The notes under the pieces were generated by a model. It did not search any database. It worked only from the letters and a program-made list of their open reading frames with translations, and was not told the DNA's origin. Positions 9,153 through 17,700 of a stretch of DNA of 33,510 bases are shown here, in pieces. The stretch spans positions 1-33,510 of the forward strand of contig JALHNS010000026.1 in the NCBI GenBank assembly GCA_022843445.1. Direction: 5' to 3'. The stretch's first letter is position 1; each line of letters opens with the position of its first letter. This stretch comes from Gemmata sp. Lineage in GTDB: Bacteria > Planctomycetota > Planctomycetia > Gemmatales > Gemmataceae. Position numbers and translations under genes: made by a program.

Positions 9153-9805
9153 CTCATCCTCCGGTTCACGTTCGGTTACCCGTTCTCTCAAAGCGCACAT
9201 TCGCTGCGAGTGCCCGCGTTGTCAACACCTCTTCGGGACCGGGACCGTCCGGCGGACGGTGAGCGCGAAGCGAGCGATTCGACCCGTGGCCGCCGTCCGT
9301 TGTCGATGCGCGTCCCTCGGCGGGGCGAGACTCGGGGGGAACGCCCGTGACCGCTTCTCGTCCCGCCCTTACTCCGGGGCACCTCGTGACGCTCCCCTGC
9401 GACCGAACCCGGCGCTCGAGTCGTACCGCGGGCCGATCGTCGGCAGTCCCCCGCACCATCGACGAGGGAGTGCAAGACCGAGCCGGACGATATATTGGAG
9501 GCGCCTCCATAATCTCCCCGGTCGCCCGAGCGCCCCGACCGGCCGGTGGGCTTCACGGCCCCGCGTGCTCGATCGAGACGGGTTGCGCTGTCGGGAGCCC
9601 GAGCTCACACGGTGGCAGCGCGTCCAGTAGCTCCCTGAGCGCCGTGGATCGCGGAACCGCCACACGACCTCGAGTGGCGCTCCAACAACAAACCGCGGGA
9701 TCCGGCGGCGCTCTCCCGCTCGGTTGGTCCGCCGCCCCCGGCCGGCGCCCGCCCCGACGCCGTGCGAAGCACCCGCCCTCTCCATCGGCGCGACTGGGCA
9801 ACGAG
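9153..9805. other. Intergenic region with a 14-bp palindrome
   Basis: About 650 nt without a supported gene. It contains the perfect palindrome TGGAGGCGCCTCCA at 9496-9509, preceded by an AT-rich TATAT (9491-9495) that stands out in this GC-rich DNA. GGGGGGAACGCCC at 9334-9346 recalls the repeat at 17913 and 30604 but lacks its other blocks. Confidence 0.4.
9496..9509. promoter_or_regulatory. Perfect 14-bp palindrome, possible operator
   Basis: TGGAGGCGCCTCCA reads the same on both strands. It is next to TATAT on the left and TAAT on the right, so it may overlap a promoter -10 region of a minus-strand transcript or a divergent one. No regulator can be assigned. Confidence 0.3.
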
Positions 9806-10668
9806 CTATTCGGCTCCGCACGCGCCCGGTCCGGATGCGCCCTCCACGTTCGGGTGCAGGTTCACACCTTGGAGGCGAGCCGCGTCGCGGATCATCTCGA
9901 GGTTGGCCCGCCGGGACAGCGAACCGGGGTCCGTGCCGACGGGCAGATCGACCAGCACGACACCCGCCGGGTGGTCGCACCTCAGGCCCTCGACAATACG
10001 GGCGTTCGCGGCGCGGGCGTCGGCGTCGAGCATCACGACCAGAGGCCGATTCCGCAGCGTCAGCGCGATCAACTGGCCTTGGGCGTGCGAGACGGTCTTG
10101 CCGAGGAGCGCCACGGCGCAAGGGCCGACGCTCCAGACGTCCGTCACGCCCTCGACCAGCACCGCGTACGGGCACAACTTCGCGTGGTCGATCCCGTAGA
10201 GCACCTCACTCTTCCGCATGCCCGGGGCGGTGTAGTACTTCGGCGCGTGAGTCGCCCGCCAGTCCCGTTCGCCGACGAAGCGCGCCTGCCAGCCCCAGAG
10301 TCGGTCGTCTTGGACGATTGGCACGATGATCCGGTCGCGCACGTACGGGTTCAGGTCATCCCCGCAGTACCCGACGCCGTAGAGGTCGCACACTTCGAAC
10401 GGGTCGAACCCGCGCTCCATAGGTAGGCGCAGGCCTTGTGGTTCGTCGGCAGGTCGGAGAGGAGCTCGAAGTCGTCCGGGATTGCGGTCGGCTTCCCGGC
10501 GTTGGGGTTGCGGTGGCCCCGGTTCAGGCGCGGGGCCGGCGGCGTTCGGGTCGCGAACAGGAGCAGCTTCAGTTGGTCGCGCTGGGACGGGTGCCCGAAT
10601 TCGGCCGGCTCCACTTGCGGAGCCGGACTAGTTTTGTGGGCACCGGATACTGCACCCACTCGCAGCAC
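9806..10668 (-). pseudogene. Toprim-domain primase, interrupted by a frameshift
   Basis: Two reading frames together encode one primase-like protein. The upstream frame (GTG 10668 to about 10425) gives IPDDFELLSDLPTNHKACAYL; the downstream frame (ATG 10420 to 9806) continues MERGFDPFEVCDLYGVGYC. In intact relatives these run together as a cysteine-bearing linker before the catalytic domain, so one base appears lost near 10421-10430. In the downstream part, numbered from ATG 10420, the Toprim signature is complete: E90-G-x-x-D94, then D132-x-D134 (LDADA). The zinc-binding N-terminus is not visible. The role would be primer synthesis for replication of the mobile element. It may be dead, a sequencing error, or two chains; the downstream ORF alone still has the metal-binding acidic residues. 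Confidence 0.7.
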
Positions 10669-10701
10669 CGCGCCGCTACGTGCGGCGCAGGTGGAGCGGT
10701 C

Positions 10702-11013
10702 TCAACTCAAACTCGTCAACACTTTGGCGCACGCGAACCACGGCTGGGCCGGGTCCCGCAGAAGCCGGAGCCACTCGTCGGCGTCGCACCCCGCCTCTTG
10801 GAGCGCGTCGGCGAGGATCGGCGCCGCGCTAAAGGTCCTGCTGCCGACCATACCCTCGACCAGTGCGCGTACCATCTGACCACCGCTGGCCACATCCACT
10901 GAGAGCGGAAATCCACCGCCGGTGCTCGCCGGGAAGCGAAGCCGGACTTCGCGCACAAGGAGTTGAACGGCTGCAAGGATTTGCCCGGCCTTCTGGTGAT
11001 TCGACATTGTCAT
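10702..11013 (-). CDS. Small hypothetical protein upstream of primase
   Basis: A 103-residue protein, ATG 11013 (a second ATG follows two codons later). It has a regular helical start (AGQILAAVQLLVREVRLRF) and a C-terminal ILADALQEAGCDADEWLRLLRD. The phrase LADAL-EAGCD is one I know from the C-terminus of a large family of planctomycete hypothetical proteins, where it ends a small helical domain. The stop is 33 nt before the GTG of the primase, so they probably share a transcript. No catalytic motif is seen. Confidence 0.6.
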   Translation of the reverse strand: MTMSNHQKAGQILAAVQLLVREVRLRFPASTGGGFPLSVDVASGGQMVRALVEGMVGSRTFSAAPILADALQEAGCDADEWLRLLRDPAQPWFACAKVLTSLS

Positions 11014-11404
11014 CCCAATGGATTGAGGGATTCGGGTGAGACGCGCTTGCGAGCTGGTACTCCACAGTAGGCATTATCGCCCCGGATGGTCTGACTTGGT
11101 CGCCTCGGGGTCGAGTTTCCGCTCATTTCCCACCGCCCGCCCACCGCGTGCCCACATTGCACCGCGATACTATCCCCGAAGAGCACCGCACCGGATCAAG
11201 ACCGAGCGGTTTTGGAGTGACCAGTTCGGCGACCGAGCCGCGATCTGCCGAGGCTCAAGAATCGACCGGAGCGAATCGTGGCGAAGCGGTTCGACGCCGG
11301 AAGTGACGGCTGTTGAGACGTCGGGTACGCACGGCGAGGGGACACGGATCGGTCTTTAGTGTCAGTGGCGCGGGGAACATATCGAACCAGTTGCGAGCAC
11401 CAAC
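11014..11404. other. Divergent intergenic region
   Basis: About 390 nt between the minus-strand gene at 11013 and the plus-strand HTH gene at 11405. It must hold divergent promoters if both genes are expressed. No clear repeats or consensus promoter could be named. Confidence 0.4.
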
Positions 11405-11701
11405 ATGCCCCATGAGTCCTTTACGGTCCGAGAGACCGCGTCAAAACTCCGCCTCTCGGCGGCCAGCGTGTACGCGCTCTGCGCGGCAAAGAAGTTGCGC
11501 CACCAGCGGGTCGGCGTCGGGAGGGGAAAGATCGTGATCCCCTCCGACGCAATCGACGAGTACTTGGCACGAGCGACCGTGAGCAGCGCGGACCCGGCAC
11601 CCGAAGCTCCGGGCACAAGCGACCAGAAGGGCGTCAAGGCGTTCGCCCATCTGGACCCACAGCGGCTTCTTGCGGCGTGGAAGGAGCAGGGGAAGGCGTG
11701 A
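11405..11701 (+). CDS. Excisionase-like helix-turn-helix protein
   Basis: A 98-residue DNA-binding protein of the HTH_17/excisionase type. The first 60 residues carry the pattern FTVRETASKLRLSAASVYALC, then a basic wing AAKKLRHQRVGVGRGKIVIP and an IDEYLA helix, the standard layout of a MerR-like winged helix that recognises DNA next to attachment sites. The tail is Pro/Ala-rich with a final helix. It points toward the integrase and their 3' ends overlap by 68 nt, so each mRNA is antisense to the other's tail. Likely job: directing excision or repressing the integrase. No strong ribosome site is seen. Confidence 0.8.
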   Translation: MPHESFTVRETASKLRLSAASVYALCAAKKLRHQRVGVGRGKIVIPSDAIDEYLARATVSSADPAPEAPGTSDQKGVKAFAHLDPQRLLAAWKEQGKA

Positions 11702-12794
11702 CGCGCCCGTTCACCTTCTGCAGGGCCGACTGGAGGTGAGCGACGTTCCCCGCGATGTGCACGTAGTGCTCGGTCACCCGTGTCGTCGTGTGGCCCATCA
11801 ACTCCGCAAGCGTCTTGATGTCCACGCCGTTGATGATGGCCCGCGTGCCGAACGCGTGCCGCAGGCCGTACAGCTTGGCGTCGGCGGGGATGCCGGCCTT
11901 CTTCCGCCCGCGCTGGAGGCGCAGCGACAGGCTCGACCGGTTCCACGCCGTGCCGCGGTGGTTGTAGAAGACGAGTTCGCCCGGCTCGTTCCGCGAACGG
12001 ATCGCGATCAGCAGTTTGACGATCTCATCGTCGAGCGAGATCACTCGAGGCTTCGGCACCCGCTGGGTCTTGGACGTCTTGTGTTTGGTGAGTACGACCA
12101 CCCCGGCGTCGAGGTTGATGTCGGTCCACCGCAACGTTCGGGCCTCGCAGGGGCGGGCCCCGGTCAGCCGGAGGAAGCGGAGAAACTCGACGAACCGCTC
12201 GCCGGGGTGCGGGCCGGTTTTGACCGTCCGCCCGTGAGCGGTGACACAGAGCCGCTCGAACTCGTCGTCGGTCATCGGGCGACGCGGCGACCCGGGCCGG
12301 TGTGCGACCCCGCGGAAGGGATTGGCAGGAATGAGCCGCTGCTTCGCCGCCCAGTTGAACGGCCGGTGAATGATCGAGACAGCGTGGTTCTTCGTCCAGT
12401 CGCTCTCCCACTCGGTGCGCGAATCGACCCACGCGGTCAGGTGGTACGGGAGGCACTCGCGGTCGTTGACAACGCGAAACCCGTGGGCCTCGGCGAACGA
12501 CTGGAAGTACCGCTTCCGCTCGTCGAGGGTGGTGGGCGCGAGGCGGGACTTGGCGAACTCGATGTACAGGTCGATCACGGCCGCGACCGTCAGTCGGCCG
12601 CTCTCGGGCTCGGGGTTGGTGGCGCGGAGGGTGAGGATGTCGCGGAGCTTCTGTTCGGCGGCCTTCTTGTTCTCGCGGCCGCGCGCGAGTTTCTCCTGCT
12701 TGCCGGCGACTTGTGCCATCCACCAGCCGGTCTGCTTGCGGAACCACGGACGGGGAGATTGAGGTATGGTTGTGCCCTCCTGCTCGGGGATCAC
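11634..12794 (-). CDS. Tyrosine recombinase (phage-type integrase)
   Basis: A 386-residue integrase from GTG 12794. An N-terminal arm/core-binding region (residues 1-170) precedes the catalytic domain. Catalytic residues: R214 (TGARPCEARTL), K237 or K239 in the beta-hairpin, R312 in YGLRHAF, H335 in LMGHTT and nucleophile Y344 in TEHYVH. The first His of the usual HxxR box is Tyr (Y309), a known tolerated change. Start doubt: the only strong ribosome site (AGGAGG, about 12776-12781) sits 7-8 nt before an in-frame ATA at 12767, not before GTG 12794. It is 137 nt from the tRNA-Val fragment, its presumed recombination site. Confidence 0.94.
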   Translation of the reverse strand: MIPEQEGTTIPQSPRPWFRKQTGWWMAQVAGKQEKLARGRENKKAAEQKLRDILTLRATNPEPESGRLTVAAVIDLYIEFAKSRLAPTTLDERKRYFQSFAEAHGFRVVNDRECLPYHLTAWVDSRTEWESDWTKNHAVSIIHRPFNWAAKQRLIPANPFRGVAHRPGSPRRPMTDDEFERLCVTAHGRTVKTGPHPGERFVEFLRFLRLTGARPCEARTLRWTDINLDAGVVVLTKHKTSKTQRVPKPRVISLDDEIVKLLIAIRSRNEPGELVFYNHRGTAWNRSSLSLRLQRGRKKAGIPADAKLYGLRHAFGTRAIINGVDIKTLAELMGHTTTRVTEHYVHIAGNVAHLQSALQKVNGRVTPSPAPSTPQEAAVGPDGRTP

Positions 12795-12838
12795 CGAACC
12801 TGCGTGGTGGTGAGCCGAAGGGCTTGCTGCGACGTGTG

Positions 12839-12877
12839 CCCGGCCAGCCGTTGCAGCGGTTGGCCGGGTTTTCTTTT
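12839..12877 (+). terminator. Rho-independent terminator (plus strand)
   Basis: A 12-bp stem (CCCGGCCAGCCG at 12839-12850 with CGGTTGGCCGGG at 12857-12868, one G-T wobble) with a 6-nt loop is followed by TTTTCTTTT (12869-12877). It stops plus-strand transcripts, for example antisense read-through from the 11405 gene across the integrase. On the other strand it lies in the integrase leader. Confidence 0.8.
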
Positions 12878-12930
12878 CACTTACCCCGGCGAGGCGTGCA
12901 TGGAAGCGTGCACCGTTTGCCGTAAGTCAG

Positions 12931-12972
12931 TGGGCGATACAGGATTTGAACCTGTGACTTCGTCCGTGTGAA
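12931..12972 (-). tRNA. tRNA-Val(CAC) 3' fragment, attachment-site remnant
   Basis: On the minus strand this is a tRNA 3' half: anticodon loop TTCACAC (12972-12966, anticodon CAC), 3' anticodon stem GGACG (12965-12961), variable AAGTC, a perfect T-arm ACAGG-TTCAAAT-CCTGT (12955-12939), acceptor strand ATCGCCC (12938-12932) and discriminator A (12931). The 5' anticodon stem should read CGTCC but the sequence is CGGGC (12977-12973); no D-arm or 5' acceptor GGGCGAT lies beyond. So the gene is not functional here. Tyrosine integrases often cross over in anticodon loops, which fits an attL/attR made by integration. Confidence 0.85.
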
Positions 12973-13379
12973 GCCCGCTTCAAAAGCCCTACAAATCGTG
13001 CCGAACGACGAGGTTTCCAAGCAAATGATAACGCACCACGTGTCTTGCGTGAAGCTGATTTCGTTGCGTGAAGCCCCTTGGAATTGTGCATTCTGCTCTC
13101 GTAGTGTGAAATACTGTGAAAGGCCCATGGGTACGACTTCCCGCGATCTTGCGGCTGCGTGGCGCCGAACAGGCTCTCCACGTCGGACCGAGCAGCAGGC
13201 GGCTACGGTGATCGGCGCACCGCCGAAACAACAGCAATGGCACAAGGGCTGAACGACCCAACGTTTCACGACTGCACAATCTTCACACTGGTGTGGTCGG
13301 TCGTCTCTCGGCTGAACTCGATACTGGGAAATCAACTGGCACGTTGGACACCAAGTGTCAATCACCCTGAGGGACGCTG
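12973..13379. other. Non-coding, AT-richer attachment-flank region
   Basis: About 400 nt without a supported gene, clearly richer in A+T than its neighbours. It contains two copies of TTGCGTGAAGC and further GTGTGAA motifs near 12966 and 13103. It may be the arm region of an integrase attachment site or a replication origin; neither is proven. Confidence 0.4.
13045..13074. repeat. Tandem 11-bp direct repeat TTGCGTGAAGC
   Basis: TTGCGTGAAGC occurs at 13045-13055 and 13064-13074 (period 19 nt), about 75-100 bp from the tRNA fragment; the related GTGTGAAGC overlaps the anticodon loop itself at 12966-12974. Such short directly repeated motifs beside a core site resemble integrase arm-type sites or iterons. 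Confidence 0.4.
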
Positions 13380-14105
13380 ATGACCATTCCCCAGGACTAT
13401 CTCCCTCGCGCACCACAACCACCTGCCCCTCGCGTCGAGGCCGCAGCGCTCGCGATCTGCGACGCGCTGGCCGGCGAACGGTTCGGGCGACAACGCGGCG
13501 GAAAGCGCGTGGTTGATCTCCGCGACGCTTGCGGCGGGTTCCGGAGGTTCGGACGTGAGAACTCGATCCCGCCCGATGACTACCGGTGGGCGACCCAGCT
13601 GATGGTCGAGGCTGGGTTACTCGAATGCGTGGAGGCCAAACCGCCGTCGCCGCTCAAGGACGAGTTCTTCGCTGACCAGCCGGGGCCACCCGAATATGTG
13701 CTGGTATCGACGCTGGACTTGTGGACGAGGTGGCGCACACAGGGGGGCCTCCTTTGCCCCAGAGGCGAACCCCTCCCGGGTCCGCTCGGTGACCCGGTTA
13801 CGCCGCCAGTCGCCGAGCCGAATGCCCCAGCGTCTTCGCGGGTCCGTTGCGATGAAGGGACCCGTTCAGTTTTCCTTGACGACCGGTGTCTTGCAGAAGG
13901 AATGGTGCCGCACGTGTTCCGGTTCTTCAAAGCGATTGCCGACGCGCATCCCGAGCCGATCAAGTTCAAAGCGATTCGGGAGCGTGCCCCTGGTCTCCAC
14001 GGAAAGCACAGCACACGCGACTTGAAGAACCCCCTACCGCGTGCCCTCAAGTCACTGGTGAAGTCGGGCAGAGATGGGTACTACCTGACCCTTCCGCCGC
14101 TGTAA
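13380..14105 (+). CDS. Hypothetical protein, two winged-helix-like parts
   Basis: A 241-residue protein from ATG 13380, with GAGGG about 6 nt upstream. The N-terminal 100 residues (VVDLRDACGGFRRFGREN and YRWATQLMVEAGLLEC) and the C-terminal 70 (FRFFKAIADAHPEPIKFKAIRER, LKSLVKSGRDGYYLTL) each look like a winged helix-turn-helix with a final beta-hairpin; they are joined by a Pro-rich linker. It is the first gene of a plus-strand run that includes DUF1580 and the DNA polymerase. A replication initiator or transcription regulator of the element is plausible but not shown. I do not recognise a named family. Confidence 0.65.
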   Translation: MTIPQDYLPRAPQPPAPRVEAAALAICDALAGERFGRQRGGKRVVDLRDACGGFRRFGRENSIPPDDYRWATQLMVEAGLLECVEAKPPSPLKDEFFADQPGPPEYVLVSTLDLWTRWRTQGGLLCPRGEPLPGPLGDPVTPPVAEPNAPASSRVRCDEGTRSVFLDDRCLAEGMVPHVFRFFKAIADAHPEPIKFKAIRERAPGLHGKHSTRDLKNPLPRALKSLVKSGRDGYYLTLPPL

Positions 14106-14198
14106 ATTGACCACGACTGTTCACGCATCTTGCGCGCCCGTGTGCGCGTCTCCCGGCTACCGTTCACTGAGTCGCAAAACATTGCGAGGAGGTGAACC

Positions 14199-14585
14199 GT
14201 GCCAGATACCGTGCCAGCTACCACTTCCGTCGCAGATCTGCACCAGCGGCTCTTGACCGAGATCGAGTCGGGCGAAGGCTTGTCGCTCTCTGCCGCTGGT
14301 CGCTTGTTCCCCGGCCACCGCGGGGGCAAATCCGTCGATCCGAGCACCACGTTCCGTTGGTCCACCAAAGGTGTGAAGACAGCCGGCGGCGAGGTCGTCA
14401 AGTTAGCGGCCGTGCGCGTCGGCACGCGCTGGCTGACATCTCGCAGTGCTGTGGCTCGGTTCGTCGCGGCCCTCACCGCGGCCGCCACCCCTTCGGCGGC
14501 CGCTGAGGTGCCGGCTCGCACTCCGACGCAGCGCCGGCGTGCGGCCGAACGGGCCGCTTCCGAGCTCACGCGGCGAGGTGCCTAA
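14199..14585 (+). CDS. DUF1580-family protein
   Basis: A 128-residue protein from GTG 14199, preceded by the strongest ribosome site in the window (AGGAGGTGA, about 5 nt spacing). The core LSLSAAGRLFPGHRGGKSVDPSTTFRW, followed by KLAAVRVGTRWLTSRSAVARF, matches the DUF1580 pattern known almost only from planctomycetes: a helix-turn-helix with a GG-K/R loop and a R-V-G-x-R-W-L-T-S-R wing. These proteins resemble excisionase/AlpA-type DNA-binding proteins and often sit in integrated elements. The Ala/Thr/Arg-rich tail is probably disordered. It lies 174 nt upstream of the polymerase start. Confidence 0.8.
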   Translation: MPDTVPATTSVADLHQRLLTEIESGEGLSLSAAGRLFPGHRGGKSVDPSTTFRWSTKGVKTAGGEVVKLAAVRVGTRWLTSRSAVARFVAALTAAATPSAAAEVPARTPTQRRRAAERAASELTRRGA

Positions 14586-14705
14586 GCGCCTGACTGCGAT
14601 CAGTACCCGTCTGCGTGCTGCGGTTGGAACGGAATCTTGTGCGCGAAGGAGTCCCGCACCCACAAACCGCTCGCGGCACAACCACTTTACTCGGTCACAA
14701 AGAGA

Positions 14706-14740
14706 AAAGCGGCCCGCCCGCTGGAACCGGCGGGCGGACC
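14706..14740 (-). terminator. Terminator hairpin (minus strand) in polymerase leader
   Basis: CCGCCCGC (14714-14721) pairs with GCGGGCGG (14730-14737), extended by a T-G wobble and outer G-C pairs. Read on the minus strand, the stem is followed by CGCTTTTCTCTTT, so it would end transcripts running antisense to the polymerase. On the plus strand it forms a hairpin just before the ribosome site GAGGAG and could affect translation. Confidence 0.6.
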
Positions 14741-14758
14741 GTATCACTGAGGAGTCCC

Positions 14759-17700
14759 ATGAAAGCTAGCTTGCCGAACCCGAAAACTGGCTCAAAGCCG
14801 GTGTTGAAGAAGCGGGCGTGTGTGCCGGATCGAATCGGGTCCGACGCGGAGCCGTACGAGTCCCAGGAATCCGCGCTGAGGGATCTACTCACGCAGTTCG
14901 ACGGGCCGATCCGAATCGCGGTGGACACCGAGTTCAAGGACGCGCACACGCTCACCGTCCAGTTCGCCGTGCGCATCGACAACAAGATCTCCGTTCAAGT
15001 CTATCGCAGTCCGGGGGTCCCGGTGCCGCGTAAACTCCGCCTCGCCCGCTACCTCGGAACAACGCTCCGAGAACTCGGGGTCGAACTCGCAGTCCGTCCG
15101 ATCAAAACGCTCGCCCGCGACCTCACTCCGGCCCGGGTGATCGCAGACCTGTTCGATCTGCCCGACGTCCGCTCGGCGTCGTCCGAACGAGTCGGGTTTG
15201 GGGCGCTAGCTGCCCGCCCCCTCAAGGTCGTCTTCGTCGGCCACTACCTGCCCGCCGACTTCTTCCGCATGCTCGGTGCCGATTTCTTCAGCGCTCTCGG
15301 CCGCCAGCAGTGCAGCGGGCGGTTGCTGATCCGGCCGAATCGGTTGCTCGGGTTCCGGACCGCCGGGGCTGCCGGCCGGTTCGACGACCCGGAACTGGAC
15401 CGCATCGACGACGGCACCGCGGTCCGCCCGATCCGCGTCGGGACGCTCGACACGAGCCTGCCGTTCGGCCCAGCGTCGTTGGAAAAGCACGCGCAGACCT
15501 TCCTCGGGGTCGGCAAGCTCGGAGGTCTCACAGGGGACGACAAGCGGGACATGCTGAAGGCGTTCCGCAACAAGACCTCGCGGGCGTACGCCTACGCGAT
15601 CCTCGACGCGGTGCTGACGCTGCTGGTCGTCGAGAAAATGGGCGGCGAGCACGCGAAGATGCACGGCGCCCTGTCGCTGTCCGGGCAACCGCCGAAGATG
15701 CAGCCGACGCTCGGCAGTCGGGTGACCGATGCGGTCGTCCGGGCCGTGGCACGGTGTGCCAGTGGGTCGGTGCTGCTGTCGCGGTCGGTCGGACCGCGTA
15801 CGGAGGGCGCGTCAGAGGTGTCGCTTCGTCGGATCCGGGCGCTCATGGAACGAGGCGGCGGCGACGGCATCGCCCGCGACGGTGGGTCGATGTTCGGCAA
15901 GCAGACGGCCGAGGCCCACGGTGGCCTCCTCTACTCTCGCTCCCCGACCGAGTTCTTCCACCCGGCGCCCGGCATGTTCCGGGACGTGGACTTGAGCGGC
16001 TGTTACGCGGCGATCATCTCGCAGATGCATCTGTACGTGGGCCGCCCGGTCGTCTTCGAGCCGGGTGCCCGGAAGCTGCGGCTCCGCGACGCGGTCGCAT
16101 ACTTGACGGAACACGCGGCGGGCACGGACGCTTGGATCGTCAAGGTGAGTGGTCCGCTCCGCACCGCCCCGAACGCTCTCATCCCGAGCACCAACGGTGC
16201 CCTGACGCATGAGAATTACCGGAGCCGGGCCGCGAAGAAACGGTCGGGTGCCCGGCGCAAGGGCTTCGCGTTCGACTGGCTGTACCAGGCGGGGAAGGAC
16301 ACGGGCAACGCGACGCTGTTCACCGACGTGATCGAGGCCGGGGTGGTGGCCTGGCCCACCTGGCTCATGATCCGGGCGCTCCCGCCCGCCGTCCGCCGCG
16401 AGTACGAGGAACTGGAGGTCGAAACCGTACTGTTCTACCCCGGGAAGCTCGTGGCGGGCGACGGGTCGGGGTACGACACCTTGGTCGAGCGGTTGGCCGG
16501 CACCGGCGCCCCGTGGTTGGCCGAACTCGATCTGGAAACGCTGCGGCGTGTCGTCACCGAGGAGGTCGGCCAGGAGTACGCCGCCCTGCGGTTCGACATC
16601 GGCGAGTTGGCCCGGCGGATCAGCGCCCTGCGCAAGCAGGCCAAGGAGCAGTTCGGCAAGCACAGCGGAGCCGAACTCGGCTGGAAGGTGACCGCCAACG
16701 CGATGTACGGGGTCCTGGCCAGCCGGCATCTGGTGACGAACAATGTGGTCGCCGGCAACTACGTGACCGCCACGGCTCGGGCCATCGCGTTCGCAATGCA
16801 GCAGGCGCTCAACGGCGTGCAGGTCATCACCGACGGGTGTACGTACCGGGCCGACCAGATCCCGGCGGCGACGTTCGCCGAGTGCCTCGACCGGCACCCG
16901 GACTACCCGATCAACCGGGCCGGGCTGTCGATCCCGTTCCACGACCCCGCGACCGTGCCGACCGACAACCGGGCGTTCACCGATTGGTATCGTCGCCACG
17001 TGCGCCGGTTCTTCGGGGCGGACGGGCCGGAGTACGTGGCGCTGTTCGACCTGCACACTCTGGAGCACAAGGAGTGCGGCCCGGACGGCGACCGCCGGGT
17101 CGCGTTCGACGGCCTCTGCTGCGACGGCAGCGGGAATTACATCAAGCTGTTCAACGCGGACGGCGGGTGGCGGGCCACCGACGCGGACGGGTTCAAGGCC
17201 CGGGGCTACAAGCGCGAGGCCAAGGCGGAGCTCGCCCCGTGGATCGTCCGCGCGTACTCCGAAGATCGTTACACCGAGCCCCCGCCGGTCACCGAGTCGC
17301 CCACGCTCACCAGCTACAAGGAGGCGGGCCGCCTCGCCCGGACGGCCCTCCAAGAGTTGACCGCCGACGGACCGGGTAAGGGTGGGGAGATCGGGCCCGA
17401 TGCGGGAGCCGGTTACAACGAACCGGTCGTGTACTACCCACTCGGGTTGGAGCAGCGCCGGGTGCGAGGGTACAAGGTGATCAAGCCGTCGAACTTCCTG
17501 TTCCGCACCCCCGGGCAACGGGAGAAGTACGTGCGGGCGATGGACAAGTTCTTCGACGAGACCGCCTGCGGACTGGAACTGCTCGCCCTCCGGCGGTCTT
17601 CCGTCGGGCGCCACTCCGGGTCGCTCCGGGACGTCGCCGCGCTCGTCTATCGACTCATCCGCGACGGCGAAGATAACCCCTCGAAAGCGCTCAACCTCAC

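Noticed and set aside
12966-12972. Selenocysteine or opal-suppressor tRNA (anticodon TCA)
   Set aside because: Shifting the loop by one to read TCA leaves no pairing stem; the CAC reading fits the GGACG stem strand, five-base variable region and T-arm of a normal tRNA-Val.
12931-13010. A complete functional tRNA gene
   Set aside because: There is no 5' acceptor strand, D-arm or matching 5' anticodon stem upstream of the anticodon loop.
12877-13422. A 181-codon minus-strand ORF through the tRNA fragment
   Set aside because: It translates the tRNA remnant (SQVQILYRPLT-like peptide), a classic annotation artefact.
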